Shown here piece by piece: positions 22,538 to 32,900 of a stretch of DNA of 64,000 nt. Source of the DNA: Melanopsichium pennsylvanicum (Eukaryota > Basidiomycota > Ustilaginomycetes > Ustilaginales); the NCBI GenBank assembly GCA_900208305.1, contig OAPG01000001.1:2108001-2172000 (forward strand), given 5' to 3'. The notes under the pieces are model-generated. The model made no database searches. It worked only from the letters and a program-made list of their open reading frames with translations, and had not been told where the DNA came from. The first letter of the stretch is position 1; every line of letters begins with the position of its first letter. The position numbers and the translations under genes are program-made.

Positions 22538-25117
22538 ATGCGCGACAGCCCCTGCTCATGTGGTTGTGGTCTAAACGCTGCCAGCTCGAGTCGTCTCACC
22601 TCTCTGCCACACAAATCCTCTCGAAAACGCGCGCGCCTCCATTCCCCACACATGACAATCATGCCTTGCCACACTCAGCGTCAATCTTTGCACTCGAGTC
22701 GCATACTCGAGTGCGTTTCTCTCACCAACCAAGACGCCTCCGACTCCTTTGGCGCCCCCGCTTCAGATGCGACCGAGCCTCACTCTTATACACGCTGGCA
22801 TCGTGCGGGCAGTTTTAGCTACCGCCTTCTTCCGCTTCTTGCGATCATGCTCTTCGCAATGGTCAGCACCGCCGTTGCCTCGGCGACCCCGACCCCGACC
22901 CAAACCTTGAAACTTGACTCCATCGCTGGTACAAATCTGACCGGTTCAGCTTTGCCAACTGCTGTTCCAGCCTTAGCTCCACATTTGCGCGGTTTTCAGC
23001 AGCTCGCTGCTGCTGCTGCTGCCTCTGTCTCCTCTTCCTCTTCCTCTTCAATTGCCAACCACAATCTCAGTGTTCAAGTCTCGCAACCCACCATGTGTGA
23101 TACTATGAACATCACCTTCGACCCCAGCCGCGGTACTCCGCCTTACACTGTCATGATCACCTTTGAAGATTACTGGCCAGTCACCGTCAGCCTACCTGCC
23201 TCGTATGACGATGCAAGCAAGGATCTCTGGCTCTACCAATTCGCTGTACCAACCTTCAGTGGCAACCTCACCAACCCTAATGTCATCGTATCTGTCACCG
23301 ACTCGACCGGATTGATGTCCAATTCATCCAGCTTCTTCACCGTCGACAGTCCCAAGGACGGTGTCAACTGTTCCGCTCTCCAGTATCAGAGCAGCTTCTA
23401 CTTTTACACCGAACGCCCCCCTTCCATGTGCCAAGATTATCAGATTTTCTGGAATGGCAGCTACACGGCCCCTATGACCGCAGTCTTCTTGCCAGAATCT
23501 GCCCCGCCCATTTACGTTCCAGCTCCATCCACGGCTACCAACAACCTTACTTGGCAAGTTGCCATTGAAGGCGGCACACGCTTCATCATGAGTCTTGCCG
23601 ATAGTCGCGCCTCGAACGGCAGCGGTGGTGTATCCAGGATGAACATAGTCGCGTTAAACGAGTACTTTAGCGACACTTGCATCAAGGAAACCACGTATCA
23701 GCACCGCGTCTTTGCTCCCACCACTACCGCTTCTCCCGCCTCCATCTTCCCAGATGCGACATCTACGGTTGCCTCTCTCACAACCAACAAAGGCCAGGTG
23801 GCCACAGTGACGGTAATCGAGACGATAAAAAATGGTCGTTATGTCCATGGCAACAATAATGGCGGTCTCTCCTCGGTGCGTTTTCTCGTCCTCATGGTCG
23901 TCATCTTTGTGACTATCGGCGTGGTCGGCGTTGCTCTTGGCTGGTTCTGCTTCAAGAGGCACCAAAAGCGCAAACACAACATCAAGGCCTGGGATTTACC
24001 GAACAACGACCCTTCCGTTCCTTTCAGCGCTGATCCCAACATGCCCATCGCGCCCGACGTGTTTGGTCGCAGCGTCACTCGACAGGACTCCACCGCAGCC
24101 AATGCGCGAACCACTGCTGACCGAACCAGCATCTCGGGTGCCAGCAACTACGACCCTGTCTCCCTCACCTCTCGCCCTCTCACTCATGCTCCTTCCACTC
24201 GAGCTTCACTGCGCAGCTGGACATCGAGTGCGTTCGACCATCTACATATTGCTACCGGCACTCAGGGCCTCCACCAGCAGTCTGCTGCCAGCGCTGGCGA
24301 CTACGCGCTGACAAACACTGGCCCTGGCAGTGGTGTTCCACCATCCGAGGCACGTACCTTTTCATACGGCCAACACGCTCGTACTTTGACTGTCGGTACC
24401 ATGTCCAATGGCTCGCGCGATGGCTTGTCACCCACTGATTCGATTTCTCGCGCATTTACCTTTTACTCTGACGACGTGCAGAGGTCTGACTTTGCCGGGC
24501 ATGCCGAAACACGCTCACAGCTTCGCAGTGGCGGTCGCACCAGCTCAGATGGAGCATCGGCCAAGTCACAGCGTGTCGGACCTGGCCCGACATACCGACC
24601 TGATGCAGCATCGCAGGCAGCTTACCAGGATCTGCTTGCTAGCAACGCCTCACCAACCAGTGGCATAGAACGCACTTTCCCCTTCAGCGCTATCGGAGTG
24701 CAGACCCCCAGCTCCAACGTCTCGACTACGTCTAGAGCTAATGGCTGGGCAGAGATATCAGACAGTACCTACAACTCGGCACACATTGTCCGCCATGCTG
24801 ACGCGGGTCTTTTGTTGGATGACGACGACAATGGCGACGAGCTGATCAACTTGGGCAATGGTCGACTGATGGAGCTACCACCTCAGTATGACACCATCCA
24901 TCCAAGCACCGAATCCCAGCAGAGGTCACTCTTCGCTCGAGGACCGTCAAACGGTAGCAACTCATATGCTTCGCGGACGCCAAGTCAGCGATCTCGATCT
25001 CACGCTCAGAATATGGCTTCGGTAGATATTGCAGATGTTCGAAACCGCCCTGCCGAGGTGCATGCCGCTGATCTTGTCGACGAGAACGACGACGAATCTG
25101 CTTTCTGGGCACACTAA
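22538..25117 (+). CDS. Single-pass membrane protein with glycosylated ectodomain and long disordered cytoplasmic tail
   Basis: From the first in-frame ATG (22538) the protein has 859 residues. A hydrophobic stretch near 96-117 (LLPLLAIMLFAMVSTAVASA) looks like a signal peptide preceded by a long N-terminal extension; ATGs at 22652 or 22847 would shorten it. An ectodomain follows with many N-glycosylation sequons and paired cysteines, including MCDTMNITFDPSRGTPPYTV. A transmembrane helix lies near 446-470 (FLVLMVVIFVTIGVVGVALGW), followed by the basic stop-transfer KRHQKRKH. About 380 Ser/Thr-rich residues come after that. This plan occurs in fungal plasma-membrane proteins of unknown function and in cell-wall stress sensors. 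I do not recognise a named family. Topology (outside N, inside C) follows from the positive charges after the helix. Confidence 0.8.
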   Translation: MRDSPCSCGCGLNAASSSRLTSLPHKSSRKRARLHSPHMTIMPCHTQRQSLHSSRILECVSLTNQDASDSFGAPASDATEPHSYTRWHRAGSFSYRLLPLLAIMLFAMVSTAVASATPTPTQTLKLDSIAGTNLTGSALPTAVPALAPHLRGFQQLAAAAAASVSSSSSSSIANHNLSVQVSQPTMCDTMNITFDPSRGTPPYTVMITFEDYWPVTVSLPASYDDASKDLWLYQFAVPTFSGNLTNPNVIVSVTDSTGLMSNSSSFFTVDSPKDGVNCSALQYQSSFYFYTERPPSMCQDYQIFWNGSYTAPMTAVFLPESAPPIYVPAPSTATNNLTWQVAIEGGTRFIMSLADSRASNGSGGVSRMNIVALNEYFSDTCIKETTYQHRVFAPTTTASPASIFPDATSTVASLTTNKGQVATVTVIETIKNGRYVHGNNNGGLSSVRFLVLMVVIFVTIGVVGVALGWFCFKRHQKRKHNIKAWDLPNNDPSVPFSADPNMPIAPDVFGRSVTRQDSTAANARTTADRTSISGASNYDPVSLTSRPLTHAPSTRASLRSWTSSAFDHLHIATGTQGLHQQSAASAGDYALTNTGPGSGVPPSEARTFSYGQHARTLTVGTMSNGSRDGLSPTDSISRAFTFYSDDVQRSDFAGHAETRSQLRSGGRTSSDGASAKSQRVGPGPTYRPDAASQAAYQDLLASNASPTSGIERTFPFSAIGVQTPSSNVSTTSRANGWAEISDSTYNSAHIVRHADAGLLLDDDDNGDELINLGNGRLMELPPQYDTIHPSTESQQRSLFARGPSNGSNSYASRTPSQRSRSHAQNMASVDIADVRNRPAEVHAADLVDENDDESAFWAH

Positions 25118-25730
25118 AACATCATGCCGTTCTTGCATTTACAGACACTTTTGGATGAATCCCATTCTTTTGCATTCCATGCTTTCGCCGGTCGCGCCCG
25201 ATACCCAAACAAGCTCATCGCGCTGGTAAAATTTCGGCGCGACCGACCATGGAGCCTCTCAACCTTGTTAGATCTTAACATGTATACTAGCTTCTCTTCA
25301 CACTCTTTCTGTATCATTTTAATGGAGTATTTGCGCATGATTTTGATAAGGGTCGTGCCTCAGGTATGCCGCAGCGGGAGCAGCCATTAGAGGGCGAGAC
25401 TTGCGAGACGTTGTTGGTCTCTGCTGTCGTGAAGAAGAGCTTGCACGGAACCTGCAGGGGGATGGGTTGCTGGCTGCAAGTGGGACGCACGAATTTTGAG
25501 AAAATGACGTGCTTAATTATTATTGTTTTCGTGCATGAGCCTGCATGTTGAAGCACACAGTATCGCCCTCTCGACTCTACTTGAGTTGGCTTTGTTGTCA
25601 ACTCTCCCAAGGTCTCTTCTCGTACATCACTTGGACTCATCATCGTTATAATCATCGTTATCATTGTCATCATCGATATCTTTCTCGAATTTTTTTTTTT
25701 AATCAGTTCAGATATAAGATTGATTTCGAC
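25118..25730. other. Intergenic, promoter of the mitochondrial carrier
   Basis: No gene seen. It is A/T-rich near its end, with a CATCAT/CGTTAT-rich tract (about 25630-25690) and T11 just before the carrier start. Confidence 0.45.
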
Positions 25731-26711
25731 ATGTCAAAACCACAATGCACGAAAGGAGAGCGGTGGCCACCATTCACATTACCCACTGTCGATTTTGTTG
25801 CGGGAACGTTGGCTGGAGCTGCTCAGGTGATGGTGGGACAACCTTTGGATTTGGTGAAAGTTCGATCACAAATTGCTGCACCTGGAGTTTATCGTGGACC
25901 GATGGATATTGTGATAAAGACGGTGAAAGGGGAAGGTTTGTTGGCACTGTATAAAGGAATGACAAGTCCATTGTTGGGTATTGCAGCACAAAACGCACTG
26001 TTATTCACAGCATTTCAAGGTGCCAAAAGATTAATTTCACCGGAAAGTCAAGAGTTGAGTACAGTAAAAATCGCTTTAGCAGGTGCAATGGCTGGAGGAC
26101 TAAATTCCATACTAAGTTGTCCAATTGAATTGTTCAAAATTCGAATGCAATCTCAAATCACCTCGAAATCTTTCACCCATCATCATCAACCAAATCAAAT
26201 AAGGCATGTTTCAAACTCTGGAAAGCTATCAATCATAGCTAAAAAAGTATACGCAACCTATGGCATAAAAAACGGTGTTATGAGAGGTTTTTGGATCACA
26301 TTCATGCGTGAAATTCCAGCCTATTCCGCATTCTATACAGGCTTCGAACTATCGAAATCATTTTTACTTTCTTCTTTACCCACTAAAATCACAAATGACC
26401 GTACATCCCTCCCAATTTGGGCATTAATGATCAGCGGTTCAACAGCCGGAATCTTGAATTGGCTAGCATGTTACCCTTTAGACCTACTCCAAACTAAAAT
26501 TCAACTCACAAACAATCCTTTACCAAAAGGTTTCCGCGGTCCTCTCTTACTCAAATACATCAGCGATCAAGCAATTTCTATCTTCAAAAATCAAGGTGCT
26601 AAAGCTTTCTTCGTCGGTCTCAGTCCAACTTTGTTGAGAGCCATCCCAGCAGCAGCAGCCACTTTTACCACTTTTGAATTGGTCAAGCAAGCCGCCCTGC
26701 AGAAACCATAA
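25731..26711 (+). CDS. Mitochondrial carrier (SLC25) protein, carnitine/ornithine/basic amino-acid-like
   Basis: A 326-residue carrier of the inner mitochondrial membrane with the three-repeat SLC25 plan. The signature motifs are PLDLVKVRSQ, PIELFKIRMQ and PLDLLQTKIQ, each after an odd-numbered helix and each followed by a second helix with a G-rich start. The length is normal. Overall similarity is to the carnitine/acylcarnitine and ornithine/basic amino-acid carriers, but the substrate cannot be read with certainty. The open frame extends upstream without an ATG, so the ATG at 25731 is the start. Third codon positions are visibly dominated by A and T, unlike every other long gene here. It ends 207 bp from the convergent RhoGEF gene, with a T41 tract in between. 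No introns. Confidence 0.88.
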   Translation: MSKPQCTKGERWPPFTLPTVDFVAGTLAGAAQVMVGQPLDLVKVRSQIAAPGVYRGPMDIVIKTVKGEGLLALYKGMTSPLLGIAAQNALLFTAFQGAKRLISPESQELSTVKIALAGAMAGGLNSILSCPIELFKIRMQSQITSKSFTHHHQPNQIRHVSNSGKLSIIAKKVYATYGIKNGVMRGFWITFMREIPAYSAFYTGFELSKSFLLSSLPTKITNDRTSLPIWALMISGSTAGILNWLACYPLDLLQTKIQLTNNPLPKGFRGPLLLKYISDQAISIFKNQGAKAFFVGLSPTLLRAIPAAAATFTTFELVKQAALQKP

Positions 26712-26725
26712 AAAAACCCCTTTTT

Positions 26726-26727
<2 letters not shown>

Positions 26728-26768
<41 letters not shown>
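26728..26768. repeat. T41 homopolymer between convergent genes
   Basis: A run of 41 T beginning 17 bp after the carrier stop codon, in the 207-bp gap before the RhoGEF stop codon. Confidence 0.95.
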
Positions 26769-26918
26769 CTCCTCCTTCTCAAGAAATATGGAAAAATTTC
26801 ACATACCACAAGTCACAAAGTCAGTGATGCATGTGTGAGTGCACACGAAGCGCGCATGAATTGAGACCACTTCTTCAGACAACATGCAAAGCGAAGAAGA
26901 TGTGAGCAAAGGATGACC

Positions 26919-29900
26919 TTAAGAAAGCGGTACGAAATTCTCCCGTTCGACCCAACCCGTGATGCCGTGTTCTGAATCTCCGAAAAGGTGCATCTCGTCG
27001 TGATCCCTGACTCTGAAAAGATCGCCAACAGCATATTCAACGAATGGGTAACCATTCTTAGTGCCACGAGAGGTCGTGCGGCTGTTTGCAACAGCTGCCA
27101 TTGTCCCCAATGGCGTACCAGCTGAACTCTCTCGGATCATTCTGATGGTGCGATCCTCCCCTCTGTCACTACCACTTCCCCGCCTGCTGCTTGCACTGTA
27201 TTCAACAACAGCGTTCCCAGAATCTTGATTCGCGGCCAGCGTGCTGGTCTCCACGCATCGCGAATTTTCATCCTCAAAACCGGTCCCATGCGCCTCTGAA
27301 GCCGAGGAAAAGACAGCACCAGACTGTCCAAAGAATCCATTGTTGAAGCTCAGAGCAGGCAGGGTGGGCGCAGCCACAAGCTCTTCATGGCGCAAAGGTG
27401 TGTCTTTGCTGACCGGCGTAGGCGGATTCGAGTCAAGGCCGTCAACGAACGATGCTGCGGCCGTGTCGGTGGATTGAGAATTCTTCCTTGAGCCCACTGC
27501 TGAACTGCTGCCCACGGATCGAAGAAGGCCGAACAGACCACCCGATTTGCTGCTTCGGAGTGGAGGATGGGTTGTACCACTAAGTGGAAGTGAACCGATA
27601 GGTGCCGGAGATCCAAGAAGGTGCTGTTGATGGAGCTGCGGCGAGAACGATGGCCTGCGAGATCCAAGCGGCGGAGTGGTAAAGGGACTCGCTCGTGCGC
27701 TGACTAGATCCAGGAGCTCCTCCGAACCAGCAGCGGTAAGATTCTCGATCTGCTGGCTGACCAGGCCACTGGCGTCCGGCACATTGCTTGCAAACTCTGA
27801 GCCCGGCAGTGCTCTAGCCGACTGCAATGGCGAAAAGTGCGTATTGCTGCTTGGATTGAGATTTCCAACGGCGAGCAGGTCACGATCCATACTTATGCTT
27901 CCTGATCTAGAGCAACCCTCGGCACCATTCACGATCCCAAGTGACTCAGCGTAATCTGCAACATCACGATGCAGCGGCCAAAAGATCTTGACTGGGTTCG
28001 AATGACGAATCGATTTCTCAACCGTCTCTTCGTTCTGCACCATATCCGCCTCCCCACCAAAGCTTTGCCAGAACCTAACCAACGCTCTATGCACCCGCAA
28101 ATGGTAGCTCGCCTGGGTACGGGAGAGAGACTCGATACACAGATCGAGCAAAGTCTGGATGCCATAATTGAACTGCGGCAGCTCGTTCATCAGTTGGGTA
28201 TGAAGGGCGATGAAGGCTGTCGCAGATTCGCCCAGCTTCTTGTCTGCGGATCTAGGTCCAATGGTACGGTAGCGAGAATAGTCTGACTCGCGTTCATTAC
28301 GTTTGGAAATGACCGATTGTGGGAGAATAAAGAGAGAAGCGATGCGCTGGATGGCGGGAGTAAGACTGGTGCGGATCTCAGAATCCAGAGTCGTCCAGCA
28401 GTCGCTAAGGAACGTACGTTCGATCAGGTGCATAAAGGCGCGGGGGCGGATCTCCATTTCGGTGCCTGTGGTGTTCTGATCGAGTGCGTAAAAACGGCAC
28501 CATTGGTCGAGTAGTTTCAATTGGGCTATGTGGGCGTCTTTGACGTTCGTTGACCAGCTGGTGCAGCGTCTTGCAAAGGCAGTGACTGCCTTCTCAAGCT
28601 GTCGAAACTGAACAACGAGTGCTTTGTACTGCCCTTCGTCCGCAAGGAGGTCTCCATTCGGACCAAGTACGAGCTTTTTGACCTTCTCTTGACGTCGAAG
28701 GAGCTTCTTCGTGGCACCATGTTGCATGCGCTGGCTAGTGGTGCGTTTGGTGGTCTTGCCACTAACGATTTGCTCGACCAAATCTTTACGTTTCTTGACT
28801 TCGTTAATATTGTCGGCCACCTTCTGAATCTCCACTGATGCTGCGGAGAGACTTTCCATATCAGGATGCTTGTTAGTCGTTGACCCCAATATCTCCGAAA
28901 GCAGGAGTGGATACTTGAGCACACGTTGCACGGGCTTGATCAACAGCGATGATAGGTCCCAAGCATTAGTGTATGCTCGCGCAGCCCGGGTGCATTCAGC
29001 CAAGAATGCAGCTGCCTTCGGCTGCGTAGTCATTAGCTCCTGCAGCTTTGCCATAGACGCCTCGTGCTTCGAGCAGTACGCCGAATACACCCGTTCAATC
29101 CGGGGCATTAGCTTGAGGAAAGCTTGTCCGACTCGATCCGTCTCCAATTCCTCGCTCACTTCGCCTCGAGCAAGCATCTGGGCAGCATCTTCAGCTGTGC
29201 CGGTGCACAACCTGCCTACCGCGCTTTCGAGGATGACCACCATCTCATCTGCAAAGGCAGCACAGGATTCGAGCTGAGCAAAGACAATGCGAACTTCGCT
29301 TGCGCTGAACGGAGCATCCGCTGTACTTGTGGGTCCCGTTTCGTTCGAGATGTAAGCACCAGGTGATAGAGGTCCACAAGGAGTGTTGATCGATGGCGTC
29401 GAAGAGTATGGCGAGACGCCGCCAGGGCTTGGCAACGTCATAGGTGTACCTGGCGTCATCTTGACGCTCGCAGTTGGAGATAGTGTGCTTCCATCGATCG
29501 AGAACTGCGATGGAAGACCTGAATAGAATGAGGGATGACCTGCAAGCGCAAAGTGACTAGCGTCCGATGTTTGCGAACTCTGGGAGGAAACGGTGTACAT
29601 TGAAGAACGATTGCTCGTATTGCTGGATGTGAGCGAAGCAGATGATGCTGTCTGCTTTGCAGAAGCGGGACTAGCTGAAGCCGTGCTTGCTGTGCCGTCT
29701 GCTGAGGCGTTACGGAAAAGTGTCCTTTGAGGGAGGGGGATCCTGCTCGATGGGATGCCTGGACCGGGGCTGAGGGTCGACGTACTTCCCCGCTGCTGAA
29801 GATGCGGTTGCGACGACCTCCCGTAAGTAGACGGCTCAGGAGAAGCGAGCTGCGAGAAGATGCTTGCCGATCGCACGCTCAGTGGTGACAAGGGCGCCGT

Positions 29901-32900
29901 GATGCCAGCCCTTATCTTTGCCCTTGCCATATAAATGTCCCGCGCAACTGCGAGATCAGATGCGTACGCCCTCTCGGTGTCCAGGAGCTCACGCAGGACG
30001 AACCATCGCTTGACGAGCCGCTTTTGCTCCTGCGAGAGGTCGTCTTGTGGGATGGACCAGGCCGGTCTGGCGAAGCTGGGACTTCGTGTGAGGAAAGGTC
30101 CGTTGCTTTTGCTGAACTGGGGCGTCTGAAGGTGGGTAGAGGGTGGCGACATCAGGTCCCTAGCGGTGCTGCCGGACGATGAAGCTGAACGTATGAGGTT
30201 GCCCGAGCTGGGGTTGCGGCCACGCATTGCAGGTGTGCCTGAGCCACTGGAAGTGGGGGGGACTGTAGTGCCTGCGGCTGTAAGGTCGGTCACGGATGTC
30301 CCGGGACTGATGCCATTCGTGAACTGTGAAGGAGAGTGCAAGGCGCCCCCGCCATGACCCGAAGCCAAAGCAGCCGCCTCGCCTTCGAGGGGCCCATCAT
30401 AGAGACGACGAATGACGGGACGCGTGCTAACCTTGGACTTGCTGCTCCTTCCTAGTCGGAAAGTGCCCGAGCTCGGAATACCCGCACCCGCTTCGCTTCC
30501 ATCGCGATTGGCAAGATCGCGTGCAAAGGCAAACATCTTGCTCCCCGCGCCCTCTTTCTTCTTGCGAGTAGCCGAAGAAGATTCAGAGTGAAGAGAAGGC
30601 GTGGACGCGCTCGGCCCGGACGGAGATCTCACATCCGTGAGCGAGTTTGTAGCATCACTGGCAGCGCGTTCGTGCCTTCTTGGCACCCAACCAGCCGTCG
30701 AGTCGCTTGAGGGCGCTTGAGAAAGATGCTGTGCTGAAGCAAAAGATGAACGTGCTGGCGACGAAAAGCCGCTGTAGGTACTGTCCATCAAGCCATGTGA
30801 GTGAGAAGGTATTTGTGCGACTGTCGCGTCGTCCGGCCTGACAGGGTCCCGAACGCGGAAGTAGTCATCTGCAGCCTGACTGTCCATGGATGGGAGTGGC
30901 GCTGGATGAGAGGTGGGGGTCTTGAACTCAGTGAGGGATGACGTTGAGCTTGATGCAGACATTGGCCCTATCGAGACTCGTTTTAGAGGGCCAGGGCTCA
31001 GCAGATGCTCGTCAGGACTTTCGCTCATCGAAGGCCCTGGGAAGACGCCCGTCGTGTAAGGAGATCCTGGGGAATCGCCCGCGATGGAAGGGGTGTGAAT
31101 AACACTGGCTACCGACGGCCCTTGTTTGCGCAGAGGGTTCTTTGGCGGCAACCCGGGACGCCTCGAATCGCCCGTCGAAGACGCCATTTTGGCTGTAACA
31201 GTTAGGCTAGAGCTACCTTCAAAACGTGCAACGTCCTTCTTGTCGGGCGTGTTGAAGACTGCACCCTCTTCTGAAATGGCATGAGCCACCATCAGAATGT
31301 CTCGAAGACTGGATAGAGAGCCGAAGTGGGCGTGTCCGCTGTCGGCTGTCTTTGGTCTGTGAGCTCGCTGCACTGGACGACTTGATGAAGAGGTGGTTGC
31401 ATAGGGTGACATGACAGCAGAAGGGCTGCCTTGCGCAGTGAGTGGCCTGCGCATCGAGCTTTGACTGGGCGAGCTGGTAGTTCTGGGCTGGATTTGAGGC
31501 GTAAATGTAGTGGCCGAACCTGAGCGGGGGCGTCTACGAGGAGACTCTGGTAGATCGGCCGGAGGTAGTGCGGACGATGCCGCTCGATCCACGAAGGTTT
31601 GCGAAAGCCTCACCTTTTCAGGTTTGCCGCGACCGATGGAGCCATAGAGACTGCTGCTCCTTGGGATGTAGCTTTGTGCCTCTCTTTCCATACTCGATGT
31701 TGTAAGTCGCTCTGGAGTAAACATGCCAGATTTATTGGTACGTACACTGGCTGCAACGAAGCTGCTTGCCTCGTTGCTTCCTGTTCGAAGGGCAATGCCC
31801 GGAAGAGAACGTTGCGGCTTTGCCGGTGCTTCAAGGTCGCATTCTGTCACTGGGGGCAAGAGAACGATCGCATCTGGCTCTACACCGAAGCTTTCGAGTT
31901 CGTGCTGCGGAGGATCATAGAGATTGGCGGAAGTCAACTTATCCTCATTGCCAGCTGGCTCGTTGTATCGAGGCCCTCTACGCCCGCTAATCTGCTTGTA
32001 AACTGGCGATTTCTTTACTACATCTTCCGCGTCAGACTCGTGAGGCTGGTCGAGAGGCGAAGGAGGCACCGATGCGGAAGCAGAAGTAGCAGAGTCAGAC
32101 ACCATAGATGACACAGAGGGTCGGGCCTTGAGAAAACCAGACTTGTCCTTGAAACGGATCGTCTTGCGCAAAAAGCTTGAAGCGACTTGCGACTTGCGAT
32201 TTGCGGCAACATTGGCGCGGTCGGCGTTGGAGTCTTCATCTACTTCTTCGTCATTATGACGGCTGTGCCTGTCAGATGATTGTGGATAACTGGGTGAGAG
32301 CATGGCTGGGTCGATAGAGTGGCTGTCGCTGTGAGAGCCTTCCGAATGAATAGAAGGGGCGAATTGGGCTGAGCGTGGAGAAGGAGTCTCGGCCCCCGAG
32401 TCGACGGAAGATGTGGATGGCGATGCAGCATTGGAGCCCTTGAGACCAAATATGCGGGAACGCAGGCTGGGCTTAGAAGGTGCAGAAGGAAGCGTCTTGG
32501 TGGGCTGTACGGGCGGCGGAGGCATTTCCGATGGGCCCACCATGCGGGTGGACAACGGCTGTGAGCCGATCGGTGGTTGGGATTTTGTGGGCTTGGAAGG
32601 GCTCGTATTGCTTTTAGAGCGTGGGCGAGACACGGCGTTGTCATCGAGTGCACCAAAGGTATTGACGGATCTAGAACTGGAGAAGGATCTGGGCTGAGAA
32701 TTGCTGGATGGAGCGGATGAGCCATCTAGTTCCAGACGAGACTTATTGGCGCTCCTGTAAGGTGATGAAGAATGGTCATGCGACTGAGAACGCGATCCCC
32801 AAACGTAAGCTGAGAGTGACGGCATCAAGGTGACCGAATCGGAAGCGTCCGAAAGTCTGTCATGTTGAGCGGAAGCTGCGGCCCTGAGAGCTGGCAAATT

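Noticed and set aside
31599..32111. 170-codon plus frame
   Set aside because: It lies antisense inside the long Ser-rich coding part of the RhoGEF and is a composition shadow.
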